DNA of 5,021 nucleotides. Source: Syntrophaceae bacterium (GTDB lineage: Bacteria > Desulfobacterota > SM23-61). The DNA lies in contig PMCE01000540.1 in the NCBI GenBank assembly GCA_003154025.1, positions 1 to 5,021 on the forward strand, read 5' to 3'. This document shows positions 1 through 5,021 of this stretch, one piece after another. The stretch's first letter is position 1. Every line of letters begins with the position of its first letter. The translations under genes were made by a program, and so were the position numbers. Below the pieces are notes generated by a model. It did not search any database, had not been told where the DNA came from, and saw nothing but the letters and a program-made list of their open reading frames with translations.

Positions 1-224
1 CCACCATGGCCAGCTACGTGAAACGGGCCGGGGTGGCGGTGGCCGAAGCGACCAAGCTGGAAGAGATGAGCAAAAAGGGGCTCCAGGTTTACTCTCCCAC
101 TCCCGCGGAGAAGGAAGCTTTCAAGAAAGCCTCTCAGGGGGCGGTGATCAACGTGATCGAGAAGAAGACCGGGAAGGAATGGATCGCCAAGATGATGAAA
201 GCTATCGAGAACGCCGGAAAATGA
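1..224 (+). CDS. TRAP transporter solute-binding protein, DctP-like (3' end only)
   Basis: This is the C-terminal end of a gene that begins before the window. The reading frame is already open at base 3, so the ATG at base 6 is an internal methionine and not a start. About 73 codons are visible, ending in TGA at 222-224. The tail is rich in lysine, glutamate and alanine, with a helical stretch (AEATKLEEMSKKGLQVYSP), then PAEKEAFKKAS and a final amphipathic helix. This is the usual end of DctP-family periplasmic binding proteins, where the last helices pack across the back of the two lobes. The ligand-binding residues, including the family's conserved arginine, lie upstream and cannot be judged. 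The identification rests mainly on position: it lies 17 bases before a DctQ gene, and P-Q-M is a common TRAP order. Expected role: binding an organic anion in the periplasm and handing it to the QM membrane complex. Confidence 0.85.
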   Translation, partial: TMASYVKRAGVAVAEATKLEEMSKKGLQVYSPTPAEKEAFKKASQGAVINVIEKKTGKEWIAKMMKAIENAGK

Positions 225-244
225 AGGGGTAGCATAGATCCGTG
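224..244 (+). promoter_or_regulatory. Ribosome binding site and GTG start of the dctQ-like gene
   Basis: AAGGGG at 224-229 sits 12 bases before the GTG at 242-244, a slightly long spacing. It begins on the last base of the upstream stop codon. In this frame there is a TAG stop at 230-232 and no ATG between it and the GTG, so the GTG is the first usable start. Binding-protein translation probably feeds into this gene. Confidence 0.5.
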
Positions 245-736
245 AAGACCCTGCAAGCCTGGGCGGACCAGGCCAGCCGATTCTGTGTCACTCTGGCCAA
301 AGGGCTCATCTTCCTCTTCATGGGGGGGATCTCCGTAGTCATCATCGCCCAGGTATTCTCCCGTTATGTCTTGGGAAGCTCAATCTCCTGGTCTGAGGAG
401 TTGGCCCGGTACCTGATGATCTGGATGGCCCTGGTTGGGGCCAGCGTGGCCGTTCGCCAGGGGGCTCATGTGGGCGTCACGCTCCTTGTCGAACGGCTGG
501 GCCCGAGAATTCGCCCCTGGGTCCTGCTCCTCGGAAAAGCGGTGATCGCCGTCTTTCTGTTCGTGGTGATCCGGGAAGGGATTACCCTGGGGGCCTTTTT
601 TACCTCGCAAAAATCGCCCGCCATGGAGATCTCCATGCTCTGGGCTTATTCCGGTTTTTTCGTCGCCGGAATCTTTATGATCGTTCATCTGCTCCACCTG
701 GTCCTCGGGGACCTCGAGCAGATCCGGAAAAAGTGA
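242..736 (+). CDS. TRAP transporter small permease subunit, DctQ-like
   Basis: This is the small integral membrane subunit of a tripartite ATP-independent periplasmic (TRAP) transporter, which pairs with the large DctM subunit in the inner membrane. At 164 residues it is normal for the family. Four hydrophobic segments are visible, at about residues 20-42, 54-73, 93-112 and 130-154. The family hallmark lies between segments 1 and 2 and into segment 2: RYVLG, then WSEELARYLMIW with the paired glutamates E52 and E53, then GASVAVRQGAHVGV with H76. The C-terminus is short and charged (QIRKK). The start is the GTG at 242, as an in-frame stop lies just upstream. The stop is 9 bases before the dctM-like ATG, so the two are surely co-transcribed; they are separate genes, not a fused DctQM. 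In solved TRAP structures (HiSiaQM, PpSiaQM) this subunit supports the moving large subunit. Nothing in it reveals the substrate. Confidence 0.95.
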   Translation: MKTLQAWADQASRFCVTLAKGLIFLFMGGISVVIIAQVFSRYVLGSSISWSEELARYLMIWMALVGASVAVRQGAHVGVTLLVERLGPRIRPWVLLLGKAVIAVFLFVVIREGITLGAFFTSQKSPAMEISMLWAYSGFFVAGIFMIVHLLHLVLGDLEQIRKK

Positions 737-745
737 AAGGCTTTT

Positions 746-2029
746 ATGGCCCTCCTGCTCATCATCGCCTTTTTCGGGACGCTTCTGATCGGCGTGCCCA
801 TCGCCTTCTGCCTGGGGTTTACCGGGCTCGTGGGGCTGTGGAAGAGCGGGGTGGTGACCCTTCAGCTGGTTCCCCAGCGAATGTTCACCGGCCTCGATTT
901 GTTCCCGTTGCTGGCCATCCCGTTGTTCATCCTGGCCGGAGAATTGATGGACGCCGGTGGAATTACCAAGAGACTGGTGGCTTTCTCCAACCTCCTGGTG
1001 GGCCATCTGCGGGGAGGGCTGGCGCATACCACGATCGTGGCCTCCATGTTCCTGTCGGGAATCTCCGGCGCAGGTGTGGCGGACGCCGCGGCCCTGGGTT
1101 CGATTCTCATCCCCTCCATGGAAAAGGAAGGTTATGACACGGATTTTGCCGCGGCGGTCGTGGCTTCCGCCTCGGTGAATGGCCCGATTATTCCTCCCAG
1201 TATTACCATGGTAGTCTACGCCTGCACGGTAGGGGTTTCGGTAGGCGGGATGTTTATCGCCGGGTTTGTGCCCGGGGTCCTCCTGGGAGGGGGCTTGATG
1301 GCGGTGGTGTATATCCTCTCCAAACGATACGCCTTCATCCAGCGAAAAAGGCGGGCCGGGCTGGGGGAGATCTTGCGGGGAAGCAGGGAAGCCATCCTGG
1401 CTCTGATGATGCCGGTGATCATCCTGGGCGGGATCCTTTCGGGGATCTTCACCGCCACGGAAGCCGCGGGAGTGGCGGTCTTCTACGCCTTTGTAGTGGG
1501 TGTTCTGGTCTACCGGCAAGTCACCTGGGGGCGGCTTGCCGGAATCATGATCTCTTCCGGGGTGACCACTTCCATCATTCTGTTCATCATCGCTACGGCG
1601 AATATTCTGGCCTGGGTCCTTGCTTCCCAACAGGTGCCCCAGCGCCTATCCGCTTTTTTTCTGTCCCTGGGAACGAGCCCGTACGTGGTCCTTTTTTTCG
1701 TTAATATCTTTCTCTTCATCGTGGGGATGTTCATGGAAACCGGGGCTGCGGTGATCCTTCTCTCCCCGATTCTTCACCCGGCGCTGGTTTCCCTCGGGCT
1801 CCATCCGCTGCACGTAGGACTGGTATTTGTTCTCAATCTTTCGATCGGGTTGATCACTCCTCCCGTGGGAGTCTGTCTCTTCGTCGCCTGCACGATCGCC
1901 AAAATTTCCCTGGAAAGGTTGTCCCGGGCGATCCTCCCTTTCATGGCCGTCGAGGTGGTCGTCCTGATGATTGTTTCCTTTCTCCCCCCGATCGTTCTCT
2001 TCGTTCCTCGCCTATTCGGCTATGCCTGA
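746..2029 (+). CDS. TRAP transporter large permease subunit, DctM-like
   Basis: This is the large, transport-active membrane subunit of the TRAP system. It moves substrate delivered by the DctP-like protein inward, coupled to an ion (usually sodium) gradient. At 427 residues it is full length for DctM, and it is hydrophobic along nearly its whole length, consistent with about eleven to twelve membrane segments. Family motifs appear in order: IPLFILAGELMD (58-69), FLSGISGAGVADAAALGS (102-119), NGPIIPPS (145-152), GGILSGIFTATEAAGV (228-243), GMFMETGAA (327-335) and LITPPVGVCLF (369-379). The SGISG and ITPPVG stretches are the two pseudo-symmetric hairpin regions that, in elevator-type transporters of this superfamily, line the ion and substrate sites. 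Both are intact, so the protein should be functional. GAAAGG at 735-740 gives a ribosome site 5 bases from the ATG. The next gene is 340 bases away, so this is probably the last gene of its operon. Confidence 0.97.
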   Translation: MALLLIIAFFGTLLIGVPIAFCLGFTGLVGLWKSGVVTLQLVPQRMFTGLDLFPLLAIPLFILAGELMDAGGITKRLVAFSNLLVGHLRGGLAHTTIVASMFLSGISGAGVADAAALGSILIPSMEKEGYDTDFAAAVVASASVNGPIIPPSITMVVYACTVGVSVGGMFIAGFVPGVLLGGGLMAVVYILSKRYAFIQRKRRAGLGEILRGSREAILALMMPVIILGGILSGIFTATEAAGVAVFYAFVVGVLVYRQVTWGRLAGIMISSGVTTSIILFIIATANILAWVLASQQVPQRLSAFFLSLGTSPYVVLFFVNIFLFIVGMFMETGAAVILLSPILHPALVSLGLHPLHVGLVFVLNLSIGLITPPVGVCLFVACTIAKISLERLSRAILPFMAVEVVVLMIVSFLPPIVLFVPRLFGYA

Positions 2030-2163
2030 TCCCCGACTGAGCACCTTCCTCCCAAGGGGAAAAGGATTCGTTTCCTCTCCTTCCTTTGAAAAAAAGTAAT
2101 GCTCAGGAGCCCGGCCATCCTGTTTTCCGTCCGGAGGAGCCAACAAATCTTGCCCCCGTTCAC

Positions 2164-2191
2164 TTTGCGGAATCCATTTTCCGCGAATTTT
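2164..2191 (+). terminator. Candidate hairpin terminator after the TRAP operon
   Basis: GCGGAA (2167-2172) pairs perfectly with TTCCGC (2179-2184) around a 6-base loop, TCCATT. Three weaker pairs extend the stem outward (TTT at 2164-2166 with GAA at 2185-2187, one of them a T-G wobble). TTTT follows directly at 2188-2191. The shape fits a modest intrinsic terminator for the upstream operon, but the T-run is short and the hairpin lies about 135 bases past the dctM stop. It could instead be an operator or part of a repeat. Confidence 0.4.
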
Positions 2192-2210
2192 AATCTTGTG
2201 GCCCGCCGGG

Positions 2211-2225
2211 TCTGGCAACGCCAGA
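2211..2225. repeat. Perfect short inverted repeat (TCTGGC-AAC-GCCAGA)
   Basis: Six perfectly paired bases flank a 3-base centre, giving a 15-base palindrome-like element just downstream of the candidate terminator. No T-run follows, so it is not a terminator by itself. The form fits either a small RNA hairpin or a binding site for a dimeric regulator, and it lies about 145 bases before the ABC operon's first start codon. Its function is unknown. Confidence 0.45.
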
Positions 2226-2354
2226 AATTCAACGCACCTTGCGCCTTCTCGCTGAAAAGTGAAGGGAGACAGGGCTTACAAATCCATTGATTTTCTTTTG
2301 CCTTTGTGGAAAAATTCACCGTTGTGGTAGAGGCTTTGGCCGATAAAAAGCAAG

Positions 2355-2369
2355 AAAGGAGATGGAGGA
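2355..2369 (+). promoter_or_regulatory. Strong ribosome binding site of the ABC binding-protein gene
   Basis: AAGGAG at 2356-2361 lies 8 bases before the ATG at 2370, a near-ideal match and spacing. A second purine-rich GGAGG at 2364-2368 is too close to the start to serve it. This is the best ribosome site in the window, which fits the usual need for more binding protein than membrane subunits. Confidence 0.8.
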
Positions 2370-3335
2370 ATGAAAAAAAGCTGGATGATCGGGATCGTCG
2401 CTTTATTATTTTTATTTTCCGGCTCTGCTTTTTCAGCTGAGCCCATCAAGTTGGGAATGTCCACCTGGCTGGGGTATGCCCCCCTGTACCTGGCCAAAGA
2501 GAAGGGCTTTTTCCAAAAACGCGGGATTGAAGTGGAAGTGGTGGTCATCGAAAGCCCGGCTGACCGGAGGGTGGCCTTTGCCGCCGACAAGATCCAGGGC
2601 TTTTGCACGACCGTGGATACCCATGTCATGACCGCCGCCGCGGAGAACCCCATCCCCTTGAAACAGGTCCTGGCCCTGGATGATTCGCATGGGGGAGACG
2701 GGATGGTCTCCAAGAAAGAGATCAAGACGATCAAAGACCTGAAAGGAAAGACCGTGGCCGCCCAGCTGGGCGCCGGGGCGAGCTATTTCTGGCTCAACTA
2801 TGTTCTTTCCCAGAACGGGATGAAACTCAGGGACCTCAAGACGATCGATATGAAGGCGGGGGATGCAGGGTCGGCCTTCGTGGCCGGGAAAGTGGATGCG
2901 GCGGTGACCTGGGAGCCGTGGCTTTCCAGGGCGAAGGAGACTCCCTTCGGCCACGTCCTTCTTTCCAGCGACAAGACGCCCGGGATCATCGTGGACTCAT
3001 TGGCCTTCAAACCCGATTTCCTGAAGAAGCGGGGGGAGGATGTGAAGAAAATAATCGCCGCCTGGAACGAAGCGGTGAAATTCGCGGCCGACAACCCCCA
3101 GGAAGCCGATGCCATCATGGCCAAGTTCACCGGACAGAAGCCCGAAGAGTTCACCAAGGAGAAGACCGGTGTCCGTTTCTACGGGGAGAAGGAGAATAAG
3201 GAATATTTCGGGACGGCGAAAAATCCGGGACTGCTATACAAAGTGACCCAGCGGGCAGCCGACCTCTGGGCGGAATTATTGCTGATCCAAAAGAAACCCC
3301 AGGCCGCCGACCTTATCGACGGGTCGTTCTTATAA
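2370..3335 (+). CDS. ABC transporter substrate-binding protein, TauA/SsuA/NMT1-like
   Basis: This is the periplasmic binding protein of an importer in the taurine/aliphatic sulfonate/nitrate/thiamine-precursor class. Of its 321 residues, the first 22-23 form a Sec signal peptide: MKK, a hydrophobic core to about residue 17, then GSAFSAEP with cleavage after S22 or A23. There is no lipobox cysteine. The mature protein opens with the family signature GYAPLYLAKEKGFF (35-48) and GIEVEVV. It continues with DDSHGGDG (104-111), the hinge-side IKDLKGKTVA (121-130) and AFVAGKVDAAVTWEP (169-183), the segment typical of NMT1/SsuA-like proteins in which the second lobe contacts ligand. All core elements and a normal length are present, so it should be functional. 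The C-terminal third is helical and lysine-rich. The family covers many ligands, and I cannot choose among taurine, other sulfonates, nitrate, pyrimidine precursors or aromatic acids. It leads a three-gene operon, with the permease 17 bases downstream. Confidence 0.93.
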   Translation: MKKSWMIGIVALLFLFSGSAFSAEPIKLGMSTWLGYAPLYLAKEKGFFQKRGIEVEVVVIESPADRRVAFAADKIQGFCTTVDTHVMTAAAENPIPLKQVLALDDSHGGDGMVSKKEIKTIKDLKGKTVAAQLGAGASYFWLNYVLSQNGMKLRDLKTIDMKAGDAGSAFVAGKVDAAVTWEPWLSRAKETPFGHVLLSSDKTPGIIVDSLAFKPDFLKKRGEDVKKIIAAWNEAVKFAADNPQEADAIMAKFTGQKPEEFTKEKTGVRFYGEKENKEYFGTAKNPGLLYKVTQRAADLWAELLLIQKKPQAADLIDGSFL

Positions 3336-3352
3336 GCATCGTCGGGCTTGGG

Positions 3353-4183
3353 ATGATGGAAGCAAGGAAAGAAAAACCATCGGAAAGGGCTCCCCGGAAG
3401 CTCAAGGACTTTTTTCACCCGCGGGAGCCCATCCCGAGCAGTCTTTATGTCTTTTTGACCTTCGGCAGTTTCGGCTTCTTCCTGGGCGTCTGGGCGATTC
3501 TGACTTACGGGGGGCTGATCGACCCTCTCTTCCTCCCTTCCCCGGGAAGAGTCTTCGAGGCGGGGTACGACCTCTTCTCGGAATTGAATTTCAGCACCGA
3601 TATCCTCAACAGCGTCTACCGGGTGATGGCCGGCTTTTTGCTCGCCGCGGTGATCGGGGTCCCCCTGGGGCTGATCATGGGGACCTTCAAGGCCGCCGAG
3701 GCCTTCACCGAGCCAGTCGTCGGTTTCGTCCGCTACATGCCGGCCTCCGCCTTCATCCCCCTCTTCATCCTGTGGCTGGGAATCGGGGACGTCGAAAAGA
3801 TCGCCATCATCTTCGTGGGCAGCTTCTTCCAGCTCGTGCTCATGGTGGCCGTGGTGGCCAAAAATGTGCACAAGGACATGCTGGAAACCGCTTATACCCT
3901 CGGCGCCAGGCGTCTCCAGGTCATCCGCAAAGTGCTCCTCCCGGCCAGCATGCCGGGAATTTTGGACACCCTGAGAATCATCGTCGGCTGGGCCTGGACC
4001 TATATCATCGTGGCCGAGCTCGTCGCCTCGGCTTCGGGGATCGGGTACATGATCATCAGCTCCCAGAGAATGCTCCGGACGGGCAACATCATCTTCGGCA
4101 TTCTGACCATAGGCATGCTGGGGCTGATCACGGACTATTTTTTCAAGTGGCTTTATCGTCGTTTATTCCCCTGGATGGATTAG
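3353..4183 (+). CDS. ABC transporter permease, TauC/SsuC-like
   Basis: This is the inner-membrane channel subunit of the ABC importer, expected to act as a homodimer. It has 276 residues, normal for the family. A charged cytoplasmic tail (residues 1-28) precedes about six membrane segments, near 32-52, 90-110, 130-146, 150-170, 205-225 and 245-265. LPSPGRVFEA (61-70) after the first segment is typical of SsuC/TauC/NrtB proteins. The EAA loop that docks into the ATPase reads ETAYTLGARRLQVIRKVLLP (178-197), with the conserved glycine G184 and P197 in place. AELVASASGIGYMI (221-234) is also a family hallmark. Two ATGs lie in tandem (3353 and 3356) and either could start. The upstream ribosome site is weak (only G-rich GGGCTTGGG), suggesting coupling to the binding-protein gene that ends 17 bases earlier. 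Its stop is 4 bases before the ATPase start. Confidence 0.95.
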   Translation: MMEARKEKPSERAPRKLKDFFHPREPIPSSLYVFLTFGSFGFFLGVWAILTYGGLIDPLFLPSPGRVFEAGYDLFSELNFSTDILNSVYRVMAGFLLAAVIGVPLGLIMGTFKAAEAFTEPVVGFVRYMPASAFIPLFILWLGIGDVEKIAIIFVGSFFQLVLMVAVVAKNVHKDMLETAYTLGARRLQVIRKVLLPASMPGILDTLRIIVGWAWTYIIVAELVASASGIGYMIISSQRMLRTGNIIFGILTIGMLGLITDYFFKWLYRRLFPWMD

Positions 4184-4190
4184 GAAAGTG
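4182..4190 (+). promoter_or_regulatory. GTG start of the ATPase gene, tightly coupled to the permease stop
   Basis: The GTG at 4188-4190 comes 4 bases after the permease TAG. AGGA at 4182-4185 overlaps that stop and is only 2 bases from the GTG, so it is poorly placed as an independent ribosome site. No in-frame ATG, GTG or TTG lies just upstream, and the next GTG would cut into the conserved first beta strand. Translation probably depends on ribosomes finishing the permease gene. Confidence 0.5.
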
Positions 4191-4979
4191 GCCGAAGAAG
4201 TAAAACTTCACATCCACAAAGTGACCAAAGTGTACCGCTCCGGCGAGCAGGATGTGCTGGCCATCGATGAAGTGGACCTGAAGATCCGCAACCAGGAATT
4301 CGCCACCATCCTGGGCCCATCGGGATGCGGGAAATCCACTCTTCTCCGGATCGCGGCCGGATTGACCAAGCCCACCTCGGGGGTGGCGAGGATGGACGGC
4401 AGGGTCATCACCGAGCCCGGCCAGGACCGGGGCATGGTCTTCCAGAGCTACACCCTGTTCCCCTGGCTCACGGTGAAGGAGAATATTCAATTCGGCCTGG
4501 AGATATCGGGCCTGGAAAAAGGAAAGCAGGAACAGATCGCCCGGGAGTTTGTGGAGAAGGTGGGCCTGCGAGGGTTCGAGAACACCTATCCCAAGGGGCT
4601 CTCCGGGGGGATGAAACAAAGGGTGGCCATCGCCCGGGCGCTGGCGAACAACCCGGCGATCTTATTGCTGGATGAGCCCTTTGGCGCCCTGGATGCCCAG
4701 ACTCGCTCGCTGATGCAGGAACTATTGACCCAGGTGTGGGAGGAACTGCACAAGACCATTCTGTTTGTGACCCATGATGTGGAGGAGGCCATCTTCCTTT
4801 CCGACCGGGTCTTCGTCATGACCGCCAGGCCGGGAAAAATCAAAGCCGAAATCGATATCCCCCTTCCCCGGCCCAGGAGCTATGAAATGAAAGCCACCGA
4901 AGCCTTTCTGACCTTGAAGGGGCAAGCCCTGACTCTCATCCGCGAAGAGGCCATCAAGGCCACGAATACCGGGGCCTGA
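4188..4979 (+). CDS. ABC transporter ATP-binding protein, TauB/SsuB-like
   Basis: This is the cytoplasmic ATPase that powers the importer and binds the permease EAA loop as a dimer. At 263 residues it is normal for the family, with every catalytic motif intact: Walker A GPSGCGKST (43-51), Q-loop glutamine Q86 in VFQ, signature LSGGMKQR (138-145), Walker B ILLLDEP (158-164) with catalytic E163, D-loop GALD (166-169) and switch histidine H196 in VTHD. The phrases LFPWLTVKENIQFGL (90-104) and MTARPGKI (211-218) are characteristic of the NrtD/SsuB/TauB group and set it apart from amino-acid or spermidine importers. The C-terminal 45 residues have no added regulatory domain such as a CBS pair or TOBE. 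It starts at GTG 4188, and its TGA at 4977-4979 leaves 42 bases to the window edge. The ATPase does not define the substrate. Confidence 0.96.
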   Translation: MAEEVKLHIHKVTKVYRSGEQDVLAIDEVDLKIRNQEFATILGPSGCGKSTLLRIAAGLTKPTSGVARMDGRVITEPGQDRGMVFQSYTLFPWLTVKENIQFGLEISGLEKGKQEQIAREFVEKVGLRGFENTYPKGLSGGMKQRVAIARALANNPAILLLDEPFGALDAQTRSLMQELLTQVWEELHKTILFVTHDVEEAIFLSDRVFVMTARPGKIKAEIDIPLPRPRSYEMKATEAFLTLKGQALTLIREEAIKATNTGA

Positions 4980-4990
4980 AAATCTTTCGG

Positions 4991-5013
4991 CGGCAAACCC
5001 CTTTGTTCTGCCG
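4991..5013 (+). other. Bulged hairpin after the ATPase gene
   Basis: CGGCAAAC (4991-4998) pairs with GTT-c-TGCCG (5005-5013), eight pairs with one bulged C at 5008, around the 6-base loop CCCTTT. It begins 12 bases after the stop. No T-run follows within the window, so it is not a standard intrinsic terminator. It could stabilise the transcript end or be a chance fold. Confidence 0.3.
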
Positions 5014-5017
5014 GAGG
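5013..5017 (+). promoter_or_regulatory. Possible ribosome binding site for a gene beyond the window
   Basis: GGAGG at 5013-5017 is a good Shine-Dalgarno match with only four bases left before the window ends. A start codon at about 5023-5028 would be well spaced. If so, the ABC operon continues with a fourth gene, possibly an enzyme that would reveal the substrate. Confidence 0.3.
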
Positions 5018-5021
5018 TCGA

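Larger units (their letters stand above)
2030..2369. other. Non-coding intergenic region between the TRAP and ABC operons
   Basis: These 340 bases carry no convincing gene on either strand. Both strands have short open frames here, but those lack ribosome sites and overlap each other. The region contains two compact hairpins (2164-2191 and 2211-2225, listed separately), an A-tract at 2089-2096 and an AT-rich stretch from about 2281 to 2320. It must hold the ABC operon's promoter if that operon is transcribed on its own. The best sigma-70-like pair I can find is TTGATT (2287-2292) with AAAATT (2311-2316) at 18-base spacing, which is poor at the -10 and not called as a feature. I see no sigma-54 GG-N10-GC box, and no TPP or guanidine (ykkC) riboswitch core sequences. 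Confidence 0.7.

Noticed and set aside
6..8. ATG at base 6 as the start of a small 72-residue gene
   Set aside because: The frame is open to the window edge, no ribosome site can be seen, and the protein reads as the C-terminal part of a DctP-like binding protein directly upstream of dctQ.
380..1630. A 416-codon open frame on the minus strand opposite dctQ and dctM
   Set aside because: Its translation is a low-complexity mix rich in H, Q, G, D and P with no recognisable domain. It is the antisense shadow expected from GC-biased codon use over two clear, motif-complete membrane genes.
2037..2106. Seven-base inverted repeat CTGAGCA (2037-2043) / TGCTCAG (2100-2106) just after dctM
   Set aside because: The arms are 56 bases apart with no supporting inner stem or T-run. 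A 7-base match at that distance is plausible by chance.
2099..2290. A 63-codon plus-strand frame within the intergenic region
   Set aside because: Only A-rich sequence with no Shine-Dalgarno match lies before its ATG. It spans both hairpins, and its translation has no recognisable domain or membrane segment.
2020..2319. A 99-codon minus-strand frame across the intergenic region
   Set aside because: It starts at a GTG with no ribosome site, overlaps the end of dctM and has no family features. A stop-free run of this length is not surprising.
2030..2369. A riboswitch upstream of the ABC operon (TPP for a thiamine-precursor importer, ykkC for a guanidine-type importer)
   Set aside because: I looked for the conserved TPP core (CTGAGA and the ACCTGATC-like segment) and the ykkC core and found neither. 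CTGAGC at 2037 is an isolated partial match.
3179..3871. A 230-codon open frame on the minus strand opposite the ABC binding-protein end and permease
   Set aside because: It is rich in H, E and D repeats (for example HGHHEHELEE), which mirrors hydrophobic codons on the other strand. The + strand genes here carry complete family motifs.

Overview
This 5.0 kb window is almost entirely transport genes, all on the + strand and all reading left to right. It holds the end of a TRAP-type transporter operon (the last codons of a DctP-like binding protein, then complete DctQ-like and DctM-like membrane subunits). A 340-bp non-coding gap follows, and then a complete three-gene ABC importer of the taurine/sulfonate/nitrate/thiamine-precursor class (binding protein, permease, ATPase).

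The organism is a bacterium with a GC-rich coding bias (C/G-rich third positions). It is probably Gram-negative, because the ABC binding protein has a plain Sec signal peptide with no lipobox cysteine, as expected of a soluble periplasmic protein. The style of the genes fits a Desulfobacterota/deltaproteobacterial or other proteobacterial genome. That is an impression from protein character, not a proven placement.

Layout: 1-224, 3' end of the TRAP binding protein; 242-736, small TRAP subunit (GTG start); 746-2029, large TRAP subunit; 2030-2369, intergenic, more AT-rich in places, with two compact hairpins and a strong ribosome binding site at its end; 2370-3335, ABC binding protein; 3353-4183, ABC permease; 4188-4979, ABC ATPase (GTG start); 4980-5021, a bulged hairpin and a GGAGG that may serve a gene beyond the window.

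The TRAP genes would work as one secondary transporter: DctP binds an organic anion in the periplasm and DctQM carries it inward, driven by an ion gradient. The ABC genes would work as one ATP-driven importer. No enzyme or regulator lies in the window, so neither substrate can be fixed from sequence. Sulfonates such as taurine or isethionate are one class known to be taken up by members of both families, but joint use here is only a guess. I see no mobile element, RNA gene, CRISPR array or clearly new system. Apart from the intergenic structure, the window looks ordinary.
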